The position numbers and the translations under genes are program-made. Below, in pieces: positions 4,878 to 5,984 of a stretch of DNA of 5,984 nt. The notes under the pieces are model-generated. The model did no database searches and was not told the DNA's origin. It saw only the letters and a program-made list of their open reading frames with translations. The number at the start of each line of letters is the position of its first letter. Position 1 is the first letter of the stretch. Source of the DNA: Thermococcus sp. (GTDB lineage Archaea > Methanobacteriota_B > Thermococci > Thermococcales > Thermococcaceae); contig JALTCK010000114.1 in assembly GCA_027074805.1 (NCBI GenBank), positions 1 through 5,984 on the forward strand, in the 5' to 3' direction.

Positions 4878-4881
4878 TCCC

Positions 4882-5984
4882 ATGGAGGTTATAAAGCACG
4901 ACGGGCCCGGCAGACTTGGGTTAGTGCGGTTAGATGGGCATTCATTCAGAACGCCCGCCTTAGCCGGACTTGATTTCACCCTCTCCCCTTTCAACTCCTT
5001 CTTCCACCCATCGGAGCCCGGGGACCACGACTTCAATCTGGCTCCCTCCATTCCCCTGGCCTTCTACACGCCGGTGGAGGTCATTGAGAAGGCCATCGGA
5101 AGGCTGTGGAGCGTAGACTACGACGGCTTCAACGCCTTCTACCTTCCAGCCTTGAGGAGAACCGAATACATGGAGAAGTTCTTCAAGATAATCGAGCGGT
5201 ACAACTTTGAGGCGGTCTACCTCGGCAACTCCAAGATTCTAATCAGGGAGTACCGCTACTTTGTTAGAATCCTGCGCGAGCTGCGCGAGAGGTTTCCCAA
5301 CGTCATGATAATAGCCGACCTTGAGCCTTTCTTCTATCCATTGGCGGTTTACCTCGGCGTTGATGCCTTTGATACGCGCTCGCTCAAGCTCTACGACTTC
5401 GAAGGGAGAGGCTTCACCAAGTACAGCCCCTTCATCTGGAACAACGAACCTAACTCCCTCGACTTCGCGAGGAGAACAATCTTAGAGGTTAGGAAGGCCC
5501 TAGAAAGCGGGAAGCTCCGCTACCTGGTGGAGAACTACTTCCCGACCCAGTACCACGCCGGAATACTGCGCATAGCGGACCTGGAGCACACCGATTACCT
5601 CGAAAAGTACACTCCGATACAGAAGGAGACCGTCTACTTCATAAGCGACGCCTCGATAAGGAGGCCCGAGGTTAAGCGCTGGCACTCACGCGTCGCCGAG
5701 CGCTTTACCCCGCCGGAGAACACCGAGTTAGTGCTTCTCTTCCCCTGCTCCGCCAAGAAGCCCTACTCTTTCTCCCGCTCGCATACGCTCTACCGGAAGG
5801 CGGTTAAAGACGCCCTCGGATCCGGCGTTTTCAGAGTCCACGAGCTGATCTTAACCTCGCCCTTCGGCGTCGTCCCGCGCGAGTGGGAGTGGTTGGCTAA
5901 ATACGACATAGTCGTCACCGGCCACTGGGGCGAGGAGGAGATAAAGCCAGCGGCTGAACTGCTTGCCAAGACCCTGGAGAAGTA
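4882..5984 (+). CDS. arcS: Archaeosine synthase ArcS (TgtA2), partial (C-terminus beyond the window)
   Basis: ArcS acts after TGT has inserted preQ0 at G15 of archaeal tRNA, on the way to archaeosine; recent work on Thermococcus describes it as attaching lysine to preQ0, with the radical-SAM partner RaSEA finishing the conversion. The frame is open from 4882 to the window end: 367 residues plus two bases. Residues 1-270 look like the divergent TGT-like N-terminal domain (start MEVIKHDGPGRLG) and lack the DSG-F-Q type motif of active TGTs. The diagnostic signature is PCSAKKPYSFSRSH (288-301), with C289, K293, P294, Y295, S298 and H301, followed by LILTSPFGVVPREWE (322-336) and YDIVVTGHW (341-349), typical of the ArcS-specific domain. 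A C-terminal RNA-binding PUA domain would be expected outside the window. ATG 4882 is preferred for its fit to family N-termini; GTG 4873 is possible. It is probably co-transcribed with the coiled-coil gene. Confidence 0.93.
   Translation, partial: MEVIKHDGPGRLGLVRLDGHSFRTPALAGLDFTLSPFNSFFHPSEPGDHDFNLAPSIPLAFYTPVEVIEKAIGRLWSVDYDGFNAFYLPALRRTEYMEKFFKIIERYNFEAVYLGNSKILIREYRYFVRILRELRERFPNVMIIADLEPFFYPLAVYLGVDAFDTRSLKLYDFEGRGFTKYSPFIWNNEPNSLDFARRTILEVRKALESGKLRYLVENYFPTQYHAGILRIADLEHTDYLEKYTPIQKETVYFISDASIRRPEVKRWHSRVAERFTPPENTELVLLFPCSAKKPYSFSRSHTLYRKAVKDALGSGVFRVHELILTSPFGVVPREWEWLAKYDIVVTGHWGEEEIKPAAELLAKTLEK

Noticed and set aside
4749..4973. Plus-strand frame spanning the coiled-coil/arcS junction
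   Set aside because: Arg/Ser-rich shadow frame overlapping two well-supported genes.
4882..5984. Active tRNA-guanine transglycosylase (TgtA)
   Set aside because: The N-terminal domain is TGT-like but lacks the DSG-F-Q type substrate motif, whereas the PCS-x2-KPY-x2-S-x2-H signature marks ArcS.
1..5984. CRISPR array, tRNA/rRNA genes, insertion sequence or toxin-antitoxin/defence module
   Set aside because: No regularly spaced repeats, no cloverleaf-like or rRNA sequence, no transposase, and no recognisable toxin, nuclease or defence gene. The window is mostly ordinary chromosomal genes.

Overview
The window looks like the chromosome of a hyperthermophilic archaeon of the order Thermococcales, most likely Thermococcus rather than Pyrococcus. 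Reasons: moderately GC-rich coding sequence with many AGG/AGA arginine and ATA isoleucine codons; archaeal TATA boxes about 25 bp before short leaders; GGTGA-type ribosome binding sites 4-5 nt before most starts; short intergenic gaps; and Thermococcales-type proteins (a P. furiosus-like carbamate kinase, an SDH-family membrane protease, a COG1340-like coiled-coil protein and archaeosine synthase). The assignment rests on recognition, not on a database search.

Layout. (1) Bases 405-1, minus strand: the 5' part of a gene for a secreted protein of unknown function, running off the window. (2) Bases 406-632: a divergent, AT-rich control region with a TATA box for each direction and several inverted and direct repeats. 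(3) Bases 633-1895, plus: an FAD/NAD(P)-binding oxidoreductase of the phytoene-desaturase-like superfamily. (4) Bases 2021-2965, plus: carbamate kinase. (5) Bases 3015-3857, plus: a membrane-anchored ClpP/SppA-fold serine protease of the SDH (former DUF114) family. (6) Bases 3974-4876, plus: a 300-residue coiled-coil protein. (7) Bases 4882-5984, plus, open at the window edge: archaeosine synthase ArcS (TgtA2), cut off after 367 residues.

Genes 3, 4, 5 and 6 each appear to have their own promoter, and T-rich tracts that could terminate transcription lie in the gaps. They are therefore probably separate transcription units, not one operon. The exception is the coiled-coil gene and arcS: they are 5 nt apart with no promoter or T-tract between them, and the arcS ribosome binding site overlaps the upstream stop codon, so they are probably co-transcribed and translationally coupled. 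This links an uncharacterised coiled-coil protein to tRNA modification.

No tRNA, rRNA, CRISPR array, insertion sequence or phage gene was seen. The least explained parts are the secreted protein with its repeat-rich promoter, the oxidoreductase with unknown substrate, and the coiled-coil/arcS pair. I do not see a clearly new multi-gene system.
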